Part shown: positions 1 through 10,491 of the stretch, piece by piece
Layout: every line of letters begins with the position of its first letter
Position numbering within the stretch: the first letter of the stretch is position 1
NCBI GenBank assembly: GCA_020726505.1
Contig: JAHLEZ010000026.1
Coordinates: 372,001 to 436,000, forward strand
Length of the DNA: 64,000 nucleotides
Direction: 5' to 3'
Origin: Leptodontidium sp. MPI-SDFR-AT-0119
Taxonomy: Eukaryota; Ascomycota; Leotiomycetes; Helotiales; Leptodontidiaceae
Translations under genes and position numbers: made by a program
The notes under the pieces: generated by a model
Seen by the model: the letters and a program-made list of their open reading frames with translations, nothing else
The model's database searches: none
What the model was told of the DNA's origin: nothing

Positions 1-281
1 GCAACACAGATGCCTCTGCCCGATTCCGAGTCAAGAAGAAGCAACGCGAGCAAGCGCTTGAGCGGTCCGCAAAAGAGATGAGTGGCAAAGTCGCAGCATT
101 AGAAGAAAAGATCAATCAGCTGGAGACGGAGAACGAATGGTTGAAGAATCTAATTACGAAGAAGAATGAGAGTAAGGAGGATATTGCGGCGTTATGGAAG
201 AAGTATAGCCAGGAGATGACCGAGAGGAAAACTTCTGAGCGCAAAGACGGTGTGGGAACAAAGGCTACTAAGGGGTACTAA
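1..281 (+). CDS. bZIP transcription factor, C-terminal part
   Basis: The frame opening at base 3 runs 92 residues to the TAA at 279-281; the gene starts outside the window. It begins in a bZIP basic region (NTDASARFRVKKKQREQ) and continues into a leucine-zipper coiled coil (about residues 27-55), ending in a short charged tail. The basic region resembles fungal CYS-3/MetR factors, which control sulphur assimilation, but other bZIP families share parts of it. There are no stops, so this C-terminal part looks intact, unlike the genes that follow. The ATG at 78 is internal, because the basic region lies upstream of it. Confidence 0.75.
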   Translation, partial: NTDASARFRVKKKQREQALERSAKEMSGKVAALEEKINQLETENEWLKNLITKKNESKEDIAALWKKYSQEMTERKTSERKDGVGTKATKGY

Positions 282-448
282 GGCGTGATGTGTGGAGTGT
301 TGATAGAGAGTTCGTAGTGGGAAGGTGGAGTTTATTTTGTGGGTAGATACTTGCGCTTGATTAAGTTCGCGCTTTTGCTCTTCTGTTTGCTATATGGATA
401 GGTTTTCGCCTGAAATTATTCGATTCGTGGCCTTCGTAGGGTAGATTC

Positions 449-1419
449 ATATGGGTGGGAGGTATTGCGATGTTTGTGCGACCTTTGAAACGTCAGCAGA
501 TGCCTTGGAACAATCTTAAAGCGAGTCTGCAAAAGATGCTCTTCGCTTACTACAGATCCTGTCTATACTACAACATAGCGTACTCACTCTTGAAGTTTTC
601 GAGGAGGCATGGAAGGGTTGCAAAAAGGTCTTACGGCTAAATAGTGTCAAAGCCAGAGGTATCGACAAATTCTCCCTAGATCATGTCTCGCAATTACCAA
701 GTTTCATAGTCCTAGAGAACGACGAATAGGATCCTTTCCGTCTCACAGAAGCTAGTTCTCTCCTTGTATCTCTTTCCTTGGTCACGCAACACGATCTAGA
801 CGGCTACTTAGGACTGTCGATGCACCCTTTGACTCACGCTTAGGCCAAAGATCGACAGGATTTAGAGCATCAAGGTATAACATAAATCGCAGCTAGCTGC
901 TTTCTTAGATCTTCCCGCTTAAATACCCGTACCTAGTAAACACAAGAGAGACGTCTGCTTCCGCATGTCTTATTATATTTAGATATAAAGGTTAATAAGG
1001 CATTCGGGTTAGTATCGAAAGCAGTCGTCACTTCAATCGTTCTCGAATGCGGCTTAGCTCTATTAGACATGCGACAAGACTCTAAACTTAGCTAATTGAT
1101 ATAAGCACGTTCCTCGAGCTTAGATAGCTATCGGACGAGTTCTTTCCGCTGTATGACCTTTAAACAAGAAGCTTAATGAATCTCGGGAGGAATAAAGAGG
1201 CTATGGAATTACTCGAGCAGGTAGTCAAGATCCAGGAGACGACGCTACCTAAGACGCACCCGGACCGGCTCGTGTCGCAGCACGCACTGGCAACAGCGTG
1301 CAGAAGCCGTGGCGCTGCTCGAGCAGGTGGTTAAGATTAAGCGATTAAAATTGCCTATAAGCTATCCTAGTCGTGTAGTATCGGAGAACGCACTTTCTTA
1401 CTTTTTACAATTGCTTTAA
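449..1419 (+). pseudogene. NB-ARC/TPR (NLR-like) relic
   Basis: One frame from about 449 to 1140 reads as the winged-helix/linker part of fungal NB-ARC proteins, with segments such as ALRLLQILSILQ, VFEEAWKGCKKVLR and LGLSMHPLTHA. After frameshifts near 1140 and 1300 come two tetratricopeptide (kinesin-light-chain-type) repeats: NKEAMELLEQVVKI plus HPDRLVSQHALA, then VALLEQVVKI. Stops are mainly TAG/TAA at expected Trp or Gln codons (for example 727-729 and 841-843), a RIP pattern. The NACHT/NB-ARC P-loop is not visible, so the 5' part is lost. Intact proteins of this class are fungal NLR-like sensors linked to non-self recognition; this copy cannot be functional. Confidence 0.8.
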
Positions 1420-2307
1420 TTCATTAGTAACCATTATTAACTTACAGAGATTCTTTTTCTTCCGTGGGCGACACAACTAATATGCGAAGGCCCGGATACT
1501 TAGGATCCAGGGGAGACACTAAGCAATTAGGTCGAAGCCCCGAAAGAAGTAGAATGCCTATATACGAGGATCTAAAGCTAAGGAGGGAAGGAGAGAGAGG
1601 GGGGAAAGGGGTATATACAGGAAATCTTGTCATGTGACGCAACCCGTGACTCATTCTTGTCAGGTGATAAGCTGGCCAGGCACCGGTCCAGCGCCGTAAC
1701 ATACTGGTAACGCGCGCTGCGCACGCCTTGGCCCTGAAACGGAAAAAAAGAAAAAGGTATTCTTCAGATGAGAACGCAAAAGCACGTGACGTGGCAAAGT
1801 CACGCGACTCATGCCACGTAAGTCACGCGACCCGTCTTCCGTTTGCTGTGAAGGCAGCCCATCGGCCCAGCCAAGCGGCCCCCCCTGCAGCTCGCCCCGG
1901 CGGGGTAGTAGTCCCTTTCACTGGACGCGCGCTGCGCACGCCGATGCCCTGAAACCAGCTGACCGAGGACCGCACGTGATTTTCACCGGACTATGATCAG
2001 CTGACCTGGCGACACAAGATTTGTGACGCGATTAGATCAGCAAATGAGAAAGCATATCATTTGGGGGATTCGGCAGTTGGTTGGCGATGACAAAGAGTGA
2101 ATAGAGTTTGTAAAAGCTGGGATGTAAAAGCTAATAGAATTTGCATTTTCCCCGCACCTTTCGCTTTTTCTGGTTAGGGTAGTAAAGAAAATAGAAAGTT
2201 ATGAATACCACGCTTCCTCCACGTTTCGGCCATTGCCCAGATATACAGCAGTCTGTAGCGCAAATCGATTCTGTTGGTTGAGAACTACACACTGAAGTGA
2301 TCGTGGT
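1420..2307. other. Intergenic stretch with short direct duplications
   Basis: No gene recognised. The motif CGCGCGCTGCGCACGCC followed by a GCCCTGAAAC box occurs at about 1712-1740 and again at about 1926-1954. The pair AAGTCACGCGAC recurs within 1796-1835. GCCCTGAAAC reappears twice on the minus strand near 5566-5582, so these may be decayed ends of an old mobile element, but no terminal repeats or target duplication could be defined. Confidence 0.3.
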
Positions 2308-3272
2308 TCAGTCGTCCGGCGATGGATTTGATGTATCCGCCTTGAAGACTCCCGCTTTCCGGCGTCTTGGACTTATAATACAACCACCCTTACGCTTCTT
2401 GGAAGGCGTCCCCGTCTTATCGCGTAGAGGGTTTCCAAGATGATACACACCGCGCATGCCAAATGAGTAACCCGGTTCTTTACCGTCTATTTGATATCCT
2501 AATATGGAAAATTCAACTGCTATAGAAGCTTGATTGCTGAAGTTGCGCGCGTCAAAATCCGGCATTCGGTACGGCGCCGTTCTCAACCATCATAGACCCG
2601 TTGTACGTGTACGGGAACGGATCATTTGTAGTGATGGTGTGCCCAAGGGACACGAAACCTTCGTCATCGTCATCTCGAAGGTCGTCTTTGACGGCTCCTA
2701 GAGTTGCCTTAGTCCTCAGTATAGAGTAGCGATTTGGTTTGGTGAATGTGCTCCATGGACCAGTCTTGAGCAATCTATCCAGGGCTTTGTCTGTCTCAGC
2801 TGATAGTAGAACGTCGACCGTCCAATTTTGATACTTGTTCGTGGTCTCCAAAGAGTGTCTGTCAAGGTCTCCAACCAACCATAGAAGTGCCTGTGTCGGC
2901 TCCCCTGGTGTATTATGGCACAAAGAATAGTTTGACGAATCGTTTACCCATCTGTAGTCGGTAGGGTTTATTTTGGTTATGTTGTTTGGAAAGGAAGCAA
3001 TTGCGTCTCGGCCTCGGGGGTGAACGCCGAAATGGTCTTCGATCGTTGTGTCGGACATGGCACTGGTACTGCCATAGCTGGTCGGTATATTGCTAATTGG
3101 TGTCGATGGAATTGATGTATTCGTTGGTCGGAGAGAGGGAGTGGAAGGAGGAATCGTCAACTCAGTTGATTCGTCTCCATTGCTCGTAGGACTGGCTGGG
3201 TCATCGATAGGGGGAAGGCGACTTGGAAGCTTGAGTATTTCGAGTTGACATTGTATAGCGCTTGGTTGGCAT
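2308..3272 (-). pseudogene. Uncharacterised protein, frameshifted
   Basis: Two long minus-strand frames abut: about 3230-2552 (Ser/Thr/Pro-rich start, then a soluble domain with DHFGVHPRGRDAI) and 2586-2308 (DFDARNFSNQASIAVEFSIL, ending in a basic tail KKRKGG). They join near 2560-2600 only through a one-base shift. A likely start ATG (3272-3270, MPTKRYTMST) is also one base out of frame, the shift falling near a CCCCC run at about 3205. There are no Trp/Gln stops, so damage here is by indels (or sequencing error) rather than RIP. I do not recognise the family. The basic tail suggests a nuclear or nucleic-acid-linked role, which is only a guess. Confidence 0.5.
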
Positions 3273-3844
3273 GATTAGGCAATGTAGGAGTGATTGTTCT
3301 TGAGAGAATTACGGAGTATCTCTTCCCCTAGATCTTGTGAGAGCAGAATAAAGGGAAACGTAACATACTAACTTATATGTTCTTTGTGGGTAATTCTGGA
3401 GCCGAAGTTTATTTCACATGCACGGCCATTTGTTTGACTTTTATGAGAGCTAAGTATCAGGTGGATATGATTCGGAATGAGAAATCTTCATCCGTAAACT
3501 ATAGCTTGTGTTGTCTGCGATATGGAAGTTGGGTAGGGTCAGAATATCCCACATCTTACCGCTATGTCCTTGCTAGTTGATTTACCAGGTATTCTCAGCT
3601 TTTTGACTTTACGCCATGGTTGTAAGCTTTGTAGTTGGAGTAAATACCCCGCACATTATCGGCATGTCCTTGCTAGGAGACTTGTCAGCCACTGGTAGCT
3701 CTCGAGTTCTCTGGTATGATTTTGGAACTCAAAATTCAAAGGAGCACAGAAATCTCGTGGTATTGGTCAAAAGATTTACAGGAGTTGGAATAATAGTTTT
3801 AGGCAGTAACGGAATTAAAAATTGACGGAGAACGCTCACACATT

Positions 3845-5261
3845 TTACGCCATCGCATCCCACGCCGCTATGGTTTCCCGCTGCAGCCCTTGGAGCCGTT
3901 CCATCTCAGCCAGCAATCGATGGTCAGGGGAGAACTGGAGATCCCTCATCTCGATTTTTTGCAGGAGATGAAGTCCGTCTAAGGATTGAAGTCGCGATAG
4001 TTGGACGTATATAGAACAGTATTTCTTGTGGGGGTCCCGTGCTTTGGAAGCTGGGTCGTCTTTGAGATCAAGGATCGCAGTTGGAAGCGTCGATCCCTGG
4101 ATTTTGTAATCCGTCAGGCTAAACGCAGGCACATCGGCACCTGCCTCCTTCGGACAGAGTACCCTTTCAGGGTGATGGACTTCTCTAGTGGGAATACAGG
4201 CATGACGGACGCTTCTAAGTCGTCGAATTCGGACCGCCTTGATCTGTGTGGTTTGAATAAAACGCATGCAGGAGGTTTGGTGCAGAGGATGTATAGATCA
4301 TCCATCTCAAAGAACTCCGCTAATAGTTATAAGGTTAGACTGCTTTACATACTTTCCGGAGGGAGACATACCAGTCGGATCGACTACTATCCCAACGGCA
4401 ATGCCGCGTCCGCCATTTACCTGCCCTAATGCAGTGCAGACGTTGGTTAGGATGACCGTGGGCATCTCCGGAGTGTAGAGAAATAGGCCTGGGAAGGGGG
4501 TCTTCGTACCCTGATCGGGCTGTTGAAGCAAGTCATCCGCGCGTAGACGTAAGTTAGTATGACCTGTAGACTTGGTCCGTCTATGGAGAGCTGGAAAGAT
4601 GTAAATTTTCTGGGACCGGGATCTGGCAAAGTGTTCCATTTGAATACGGTTAATATGGTGGCGGAGGGTATTCATTTTGACAACTGTCGTTGCTCCTTCC
4701 AGTTCTGGCGCTAAAAGGGATGTAATGGTTTTGCTATTTAGGAGAGCTAGATCATCTTCCGTCAGTGTAGCATTCCTTGCTCGGGTTAGCATGTCGTGGA
4801 ATATGGGATCTTCTGCCTGACGCATCTGCTGGTCGAGTATAATGATGTTCGTGAACCGATGCCAGATCAGTCGCCCATTCGCATGTTCGTCATTCCCTTG
4901 TCGCGGATTCTGCCACAACGCCGGCCCTCTGACGGGTGAAAATTGGTAGAAGTCCCCCATTAGGAGGACAATGGGCAGTCCGCCAAAGAGGTCTGGTGAA
5001 CTCCGGTCTAGCGATTTGGCAATCTTGCACTGACGGTTTACTGTGCTAAGCATGCTTAAATCTTGATCCCGGATCAGACCGGAGTAAAATACCAAGCTCC
5101 CTCGTAGGGATCCCTCTGCGCCGGTATATCGACAGGCCACCGAGACGTCGGTGCCTCTGTCGGAAGATATCGAGACGGCGAGTCTCATGATCGAAGAAGG
5201 GCCGTCGCCGATTAGGGCCATTGCCTCTTCTACTCTCTCGGGTATTGTTGAAGAGCCTTTA
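3845..5261 (-). pseudogene. PIF1-like DNA helicase relic
   Basis: The minus strand carries the C-terminal half of a PIF1-family superfamily 1B helicase: LMGDFYQFSPV (motif III type), ILDQQMRQAED, and FSLTDYKIQGSTL near the end (motif VI type). A 52-bp intron (4371-4320, GTATGT...TAG) joins VVDPT to EFFEMDDLYIL. A single-base deletion near 4150 breaks the frame just before the last motif. The N-terminus is poor: no Walker A GKT is seen, and motif II is scrambled before LSMLSTVN. Solitary PIF1-like helicases are common repeats in fungal genomes and also form the helicase half of Helitrons. No Rep domain or Helitron ends are visible, so an origin in a mobile element is inference. Confidence 0.75.
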
Positions 5262-5979
5262 TATGTCTGCAGAATAAATAAACAATATTACGAAGACTCT
5301 GCAACGGATAGCTCCCGTGTGAGGCGCGTAAGACGCTTCCGTGGTATTAGGTGCGTGATCACGTGGGTTCACACTACGCAACCCTATTCGGGCAATACTG
5401 GCACGAATGAGGTGGGAGCCGCTAGCACCTAATTTGGACGGATACAGTAGCCAATCAGCCCCAGGCTTGGCGAAGAGATCTCTCGGTGCGAAACCCCGCA
5501 TTTTCGGACCCCCTGTCCTCGCGCGCTGGTTGGTTGTCCCTTCCTCTCGTTCCTCGTTTCAGGGCACTTCGTTTCAGGGCATTATTTTCTAACTTTGATA
5601 AAGAGCGGCTTGGGGGAGGTAAACTTTATATACTATTCGCATAATCTTCTAGAGGCTTCAAGTTTATTCTTTAGGTCAGTCGCGCTTACGCATTCGGGAT
5701 AACGCGATGCTGCCCTTACTTCGTTAGCCCCTTCTGGTAGACAGGGTTCAGAATCTTTTAGCGAGTGTGGAGGGGAAGCCGATTTTGTAAGCGACCTTCG
5801 GAAGGTGTCAAATTGCTAATAAATAGATATGTAGTGCGGCTGACACCTTGTTTTCATAGACTTATAAGTTGATGTGGGGATTAAGGTGCTTGAAGTCAAA
5901 GTACCTCTCATTTTCTCAGCACGTGGGGTTTCTCGGCACGCAGGGAGGGACGTTATCCGAGGCATCAGGGTTGTCACAT
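5262..5979. other. Gene-free stretch
   Basis: No convincing coding region. It includes a CACGTG-containing segment (about 5350-5380), a GC-rich patch (5400-5530) and two adjacent copies of CGTTTCAGGGCA near 5566-5582, which are the reverse complement of the GCCCTGAAAC boxes at 1420-1960. Confidence 0.3.
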
Positions 5980-6180
5980 TCACATACAGAACGTTTTCCA
6001 AGGGACAACTTGACCAGTAATCTCATCATCTAAGAATTCCAGGTAAGACCCCGTGGAATGAAGGATTAGCGTCAGAGCATTCGCTACAAACATGTCCATG
6101 TCGCCGAATAAGAAGGCTGCGGCCAGAAGATATCCCATGTCCTCTCTCCCCGGCTTCCCTCTAGGCTTTAACCACTGATA
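5980..6180 (-). pseudogene. Possible BTB-family fragment
   Basis: A 66-residue minus-strand frame reads from YQWLKPRG through GYLLAAAFLFGDMDMFVANAL to a TGA at 5982-5980. The L-A-A-x-F-x-F-G-D-x-x-x-F pattern resembles the helical part after a BTB/POZ fold in many fungal proteins. No start, BTB core or upstream exon was found, so this is a fragment at best and the family call is weak. Confidence 0.25.
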
Positions 6181-6340
6181 CTTTGGCGAATTTGATCACG
6201 TGTGCTACGCTGCTTTCTTTTTATTTAAGGGGTGTTTTGCTTCATGCTTCGTAACAGCTACGTCAAAGCACTTTCCTGGCGTTATTCTTTTGATCTAAAG
6301 CTTACATGTTACCTTCAGAAAGTATGATTCTTGTTTTATT

Positions 6341-6774
6341 ATGTCTTCTCCTCCCAGTTTTTTGCTTGCTCCTTCACCATCTCAGCGTTCTAGGCTAGGA
6401 GATGATCTAGTTCTTGGTAATACCAGCGTAGGGTTCGATCATGAGGGGTTGGCTGCGAAGATTGCCCAGCAGAGGGAGGAGATTCAAGCAAACGAGCTTG
6501 CAATAGAAGAACGAAAGAGGGTTGAGCAGCTTCATAATAAAGAACGACAGCGGCCCACCAAGACGGCGATGCCATAGACGCCTCTTGTTTCACCGCAGGT
6601 GACAAGGTCGCCGTCCAGGCCTGGTTTGGTAGCTATGTCTTTACGGACAAGTCTGGAAGAACTGCTTCTGATCCGACACTCCGCCTGCTGAAGCTGTGGA
6701 AGTTGCAACCTGGCATTTCTGCTTCGTCGAGTGTGAATAACAGCCCGGTTACCAAACGAAGACGTATATTGTAG
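6341..6774 (+). pseudogene. Small charged protein, frameshifted
   Basis: ATG at 6341 opens a frame with a Ser/Pro-rich N-terminus and a charged helix (KIAQQREEIQANELAIEERK). It passes by a +1 shift near 6555 into a second frame (DKVAVQAWFGSYVFTDKSG) ending in a basic tail, KRRRIL, and TAG at 6772-6774. The two halves read as one protein of about 145 residues. The C-terminal KRRR could be a nuclear signal. The family is not recognised. Such short ORFs are common near fungal transposons, which would suit the helicase relic next door, but there is no direct evidence. Confidence 0.4.
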
Positions 6775-6816
6775 CAGAGTTTTGACCTCTCTTATAGGAA
6801 CATATAGTTATAGGGC

Positions 6817-6929
6817 GTCGCTAGTTTTTAGTAAATTATTTTTAGCAGGGTCCATTTCCAGACACTTGTGGCCGTGCACCCCTGCCCAGTTGTACTTCAA
6901 AGGTACCGCTGCTAATCGCAGAGCGGAGC
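6817..6929 (+). repeat. Inverted repeat, left copy
   Basis: About 113 bp that recurs in inverted orientation at 8834-8953. Conserved blocks include TTTTTAGCAGGGTCCATTTC, GTGCACCCCTGCC, AAAGGTACCGCTGCTAAT and GCAGAGCGGAGC. The inner part begins TAGCAGGGTCCATTT and ends AAAGGTACCGCTGCTA, itself an imperfect short inverted pair, so each copy may be a small MITE-like element. The two copies bracket the intact MDR gene. Confidence 0.7.
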
Positions 6930-7139
6930 GAGGAAAGCAGGGACGGAATAGGCGGTTCCAAGCTAATAGCCTCAGCAGTCTCCTCAGACAAGGTTCCATC
7001 AAATAGTAATGTTATAATTTGGGATTCCAGCCTAACTTGCGCCCTCATTCACAGAGAAAATCTGATACCAATGACTCGAAAATATGTTTAACGAAAATAC
7101 ATTGCTGCTAAATCACCTCTAAACTATGCCGTGTTATCA

Positions 7140-8356
7140 TTAGGGCTTCAAAACTATTTTCTGTGCTGTCACTCCGTGGAGGAGCTCATCCATAGCATCT
7201 TGAATACCATTGAGGCCGCCAGCACGAAAGCCCACTTTATTGGGAATATAATGGCCAGCTAGCAGCTGTTCCTGGAGGAAGTCGTTAAAAAGCCACTTCA
7301 TGAATTCAGAATTCTCCTCTGCAAAGAGCAATGTGGCATATGTCATAAACTTTGCTTTAACGTGGCTAGGGAGAACCCCGGTCGTGTCGGGCAAAACAGA
7401 CGCAAATACTCCGCCGCTAGAAGTGAATAGTTGTGCGATTACAGCGAATGAGTCTGGAGCTCCAGATGCGTCAAATATAGCTTCGTAGGGATCTTCCGCT
7501 TTGAGATCATCTGAAATCTGACTGGATTTGTAATCAAAGACCTTTGATGCTCCAATCGCCTTTACATTATCGAAGTGGGCAGGTGAAGCAGTTGAGATGA
7601 CTGTATAGCCAGACTATACTGATTTTAGCATATGAATACTGTTGCAGATAAAGTATTTCTAACCATCTTAGCATACTGTATTGCGCTGCGTCCAATCTGT
7701 GGAAAACATTTAGTCTCATAAATATAAGCATTAGTATTAGCATATACTTACAGAGGATGATCCACCCCATACCAAGACCTTCTGCGGTAGAGGGATGTTC
7801 TCCCTTCCTGGCCTTTTCAATCCGAGGACAATTGATAAAGCCACAGCTGCACTTCCAAGGCTCGTAGGAACCGTGACAGCTTCGTTAAAGGGCATAGTTC
7901 CAATCTAGGCGCTTTAGTCAAGCTGACCTGTAAACTCATCATATTTATGCAGGACTAACCTGCGAAGTTGATCCTTCGAGAGTCAAAGAATACTTCTGAA
8001 ATGCTCCATACCTGGAGTCATCTTTGACGTAAAAAGGCGTGGAGCTAGTAACTCGATCACCGATTTTAAATTTAGTGACCGAGGAGCCGATAGCGGCCAC
8101 AATGCCTGCGACGCTTCCTCCGAGAATCGTAGGGTAGGTCAGGGGAAGTAAGGAATACGCTTGAATTTTTGGATCGACAGGATTTAGAGCAATAGCTTCA
8201 TTCTACGTAAACTTCGTTATTAGTGCTCAATGATAAATTCCATGGCTTTACCTTAACAACGATCTCTTCAGGACCAGGCTCTGGCATCGGTGCGCGCATA
8301 ATTGTCATTTTCGACCGCTCTTGGAGCATCCATGCTGCAATGTTAAGGTCCGTCAT
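7140..8356 (-). CDS. MDR-family oxidoreductase (zinc-type alcohol dehydrogenase-like)
   Basis: This intact five-exon gene encodes 335 residues. Exons are 8356-8252, 8202-7960, 7904-7752, 7696-7664 and 7613-7140; introns are 49-55 bp with GTAAAG, GTTAGT, GTAAGT and GTTAGA donors and AG acceptors, and all junctions keep frame. The start MTDLNIAAWMLQ is the only ATG before the GroES-like fold (IVVKNEAIALNPVDPKIQ). The NAD(P)-binding core reads VLVWGGSSSIGRSAIQYAKM. No structural-zinc cysteine cluster is seen, so it resembles CipB-type enoyl reductase/quinone oxidoreductase members. Substrate is unknown; expected location is cytosolic. Intact reading frames here contrast with the mutated neighbours, and it lies between inverted repeats. 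Confidence 0.9.
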
Positions 8357-8833
8357 GTTTTGTTACGGTAGTTGGGAGACAAGCGGAGCAATATGCTTGT
8401 CCTTCTAATATATAGTTCGCATTGGTGGTAGTAGTTATCACGTATTGGGCTATGCTCTGCAGTGCCTATCTCTAATTTGTCAGCTTGCTGAATTATTATT
8501 AAGCCATGCGCATGCTTAAAAATCTCGAAGCGAGATACAGGTTGGCTGAGGATACATTCACGCCCGGCGTGGATCTTGCTAATCGCCTAGGGCTGTGAAT
8601 CCAGCCTTCCTCTTCTCGCCCACTTAGGCCGGAGGATATATTGGCACCTGGTGCCGCTATATCCTAAGCCCTCCAAAGGAAACGCGCTATCACAGGCGGC
8701 GAATCGAAAAGCTCAGGAAAAGAGTGAAGCCAGTTTCGCAAGCGGACTGCATAAGGTTTTTCTTTCTAGTGAAAAGCCATCAGACTGTGTACATGTAAAC
8801 TTGAGCGTGAGGCATAGAATACGCAAGAAATTA

Positions 8834-8953
8834 GCTCCGCTCTGCAATAATAATTAGCAGTGGTACCTTTGGAGTATAACCTGGCAGGGGTGCACAGCCA
8901 CAAGTATCTGGAAATGGACCCCGCTAAAAATAATTAACTAAAAATCAAGCGAC
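8834..8953 (-). repeat. Inverted repeat, right copy
   Basis: Reverse-complement partner of 6817-6929, with an extra 6-9 bp near 8847-8853. Outer blocks such as the GTCGCT plus TTTTTAGT run and inner blocks (GGTACC, GTGCAC, AATGGACC) match with scattered substitutions. The interval between the copies holds only the MDR gene and its flanks. Confidence 0.7.
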
Positions 8954-10491
8954 ATCTAATTCGCCTTCTACTGTACATCTCTGTGCTCTATTCTTTCTGC
9001 AATGATTCACGTGATCACACCTTCTGTCTATAATTGAACAGATTCATCGCCTTCTTAGGAAGATATACTGCTAAGCTTCTACTAATTATAAACGTGATCG
9101 AGTTTACCGTGCCCCTTCTACAAGCTGCCCTGGATTTCTACTGCGCTTTTCCTGGTGGCAGCGTTAGTGGCCTTGTTTGGAGGAACAGGACAGGACGAAA
9201 CAAGTATGTCATCCACAAGTAGAAAGTTCTTTTTGAGAACCTCAACTCCACGGACGGCTGGGACGTTTTGCAGGATGTCCTACGCAATACTATTAAACGT
9301 CTATGCTAAGGTGTTACAAAAGTCCGCGTAACATTCGTGTACCCGTACCTACAGCCCTAAAAGACAATTTCTCTTCAATATTTCACATGTGGTTGTCGTG
9401 AAAGAACAAAAATGGCTATGTAGGTGGTTCAACTCGCTATGGTAACACTTCCTCAAGTCCAAGTTTTAGACAGCTCATTTAGGAACGTTTCTTGAGTTCT
9501 ATACGGAGAACGGCGCATAGTGTAAGTTCCGTAAATGTCAAACCGCCGGACGTGAAAGTTTAGTGCTTCTGTCAAATGCCATGATTATTTTGGGAGTCGG
9601 CGCCGCTCCTCATACATTTGTAAACTCACATGCCCTTTCATTTCTAGCTCGTCCGTGCGTGATGTTTTCTTTCCATCTAAACGATCATAACCATGACAGT
9701 CTTGTTTGGAGCAGGATCATATGCCAAGCCTGGTTAAGGTTCGTAATACCTGTCTGCCCTGCGAAAGCCCGATGACCAACACCACGAAAAGAAAACTGGT
9801 TGTTATCTTTATGCACGCGATGCAAGACATCGTCCAGATTGCCGTGGATCCGGCAATGTTGCTCCTAAATACTCCCGTCTCCTATATACCATGTTCTCCG
9901 TCTACAGGTCTCCCAGTTAACACATGCACCTAGGCTTAACGGTGTGCTTGCGGAAATGATATCGCTCGGAGATTCACCAAAAGACATCGCAAATAGATGT
10001 GCAAACAAAGCAACTTTCCAATGCGGCTCGTTGAGTGATAGAGATGACTTAGCGAAAGGCATCCTCTTGTCTTATAATGAGTCAGTCTAAAAATGCCTAG
10101 GAGCAGTTGCATGCGAGCTGCAGACATCCCTCGATCTGATAAACTGGGCTGCTGGTCGTAATTTGAACCTACATAACAATTTGCCTGTGAACACGTCTAC
10201 ATGCATTGGGGAGACCTGGTTAAGATCTTCTTGTGCGAACAGGAATGGGCGATGAAGAAGAGCCTTGCTGCCAAATGGGAGTGTCGCTTTACTAGGTTAA
10301 GCCTCAACTTAATGTTGTGAAAGAAGTGCGGGCCTAGCGCCCTGTAGCGTGAGGGAAGCCGATTTTGTCAGGCACTGTAATGTGCAATATTAATATCATG
10401 TGAGGTTGATGATAGTGAATTGCCATTTCAAAGTAGCTGAAAAGATTGGGAATAAGCAAGAAACCGAAGACACGTGGATACATCTCCAGTT
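8954..10491. other. Gene-poor stretch with decayed open frames
   Basis: Plus-strand frames at about 9034-9240, 9563-9933 and 9945-10090 have partly protein-like composition but no recognisable domain. They are interrupted in the same TAG/TAA-rich way as neighbouring relics. A 16-bp word (GGGAAGCCGATTTTGT, 10354-10369) also occurs at 5773-5788 without any longer match. I see no assignable gene. Confidence 0.3.

Noticed and set aside
3845..5261. Complete Helitron
   Set aside because: No Rep HUH motif and no CTRR hairpin end could be found; only the helicase part is present.
850..8191. Twenty identical bases (GATCGACAGGATTTAGAGCA) at 850-869 and 8172-8191
   Set aside because: One lies in the NB-ARC/TPR relic and the other in MDR exon 2 on the opposite strand. 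No similarity extends beyond 20 bases, so chance is the simplest reading.
5773..10369. Direct 16-bp repeat GGGAAGCCGATTTTGT at 5773 and 10354 as possible LTR ends
   Set aside because: Flanks do not align and no retroelement coding lies between.
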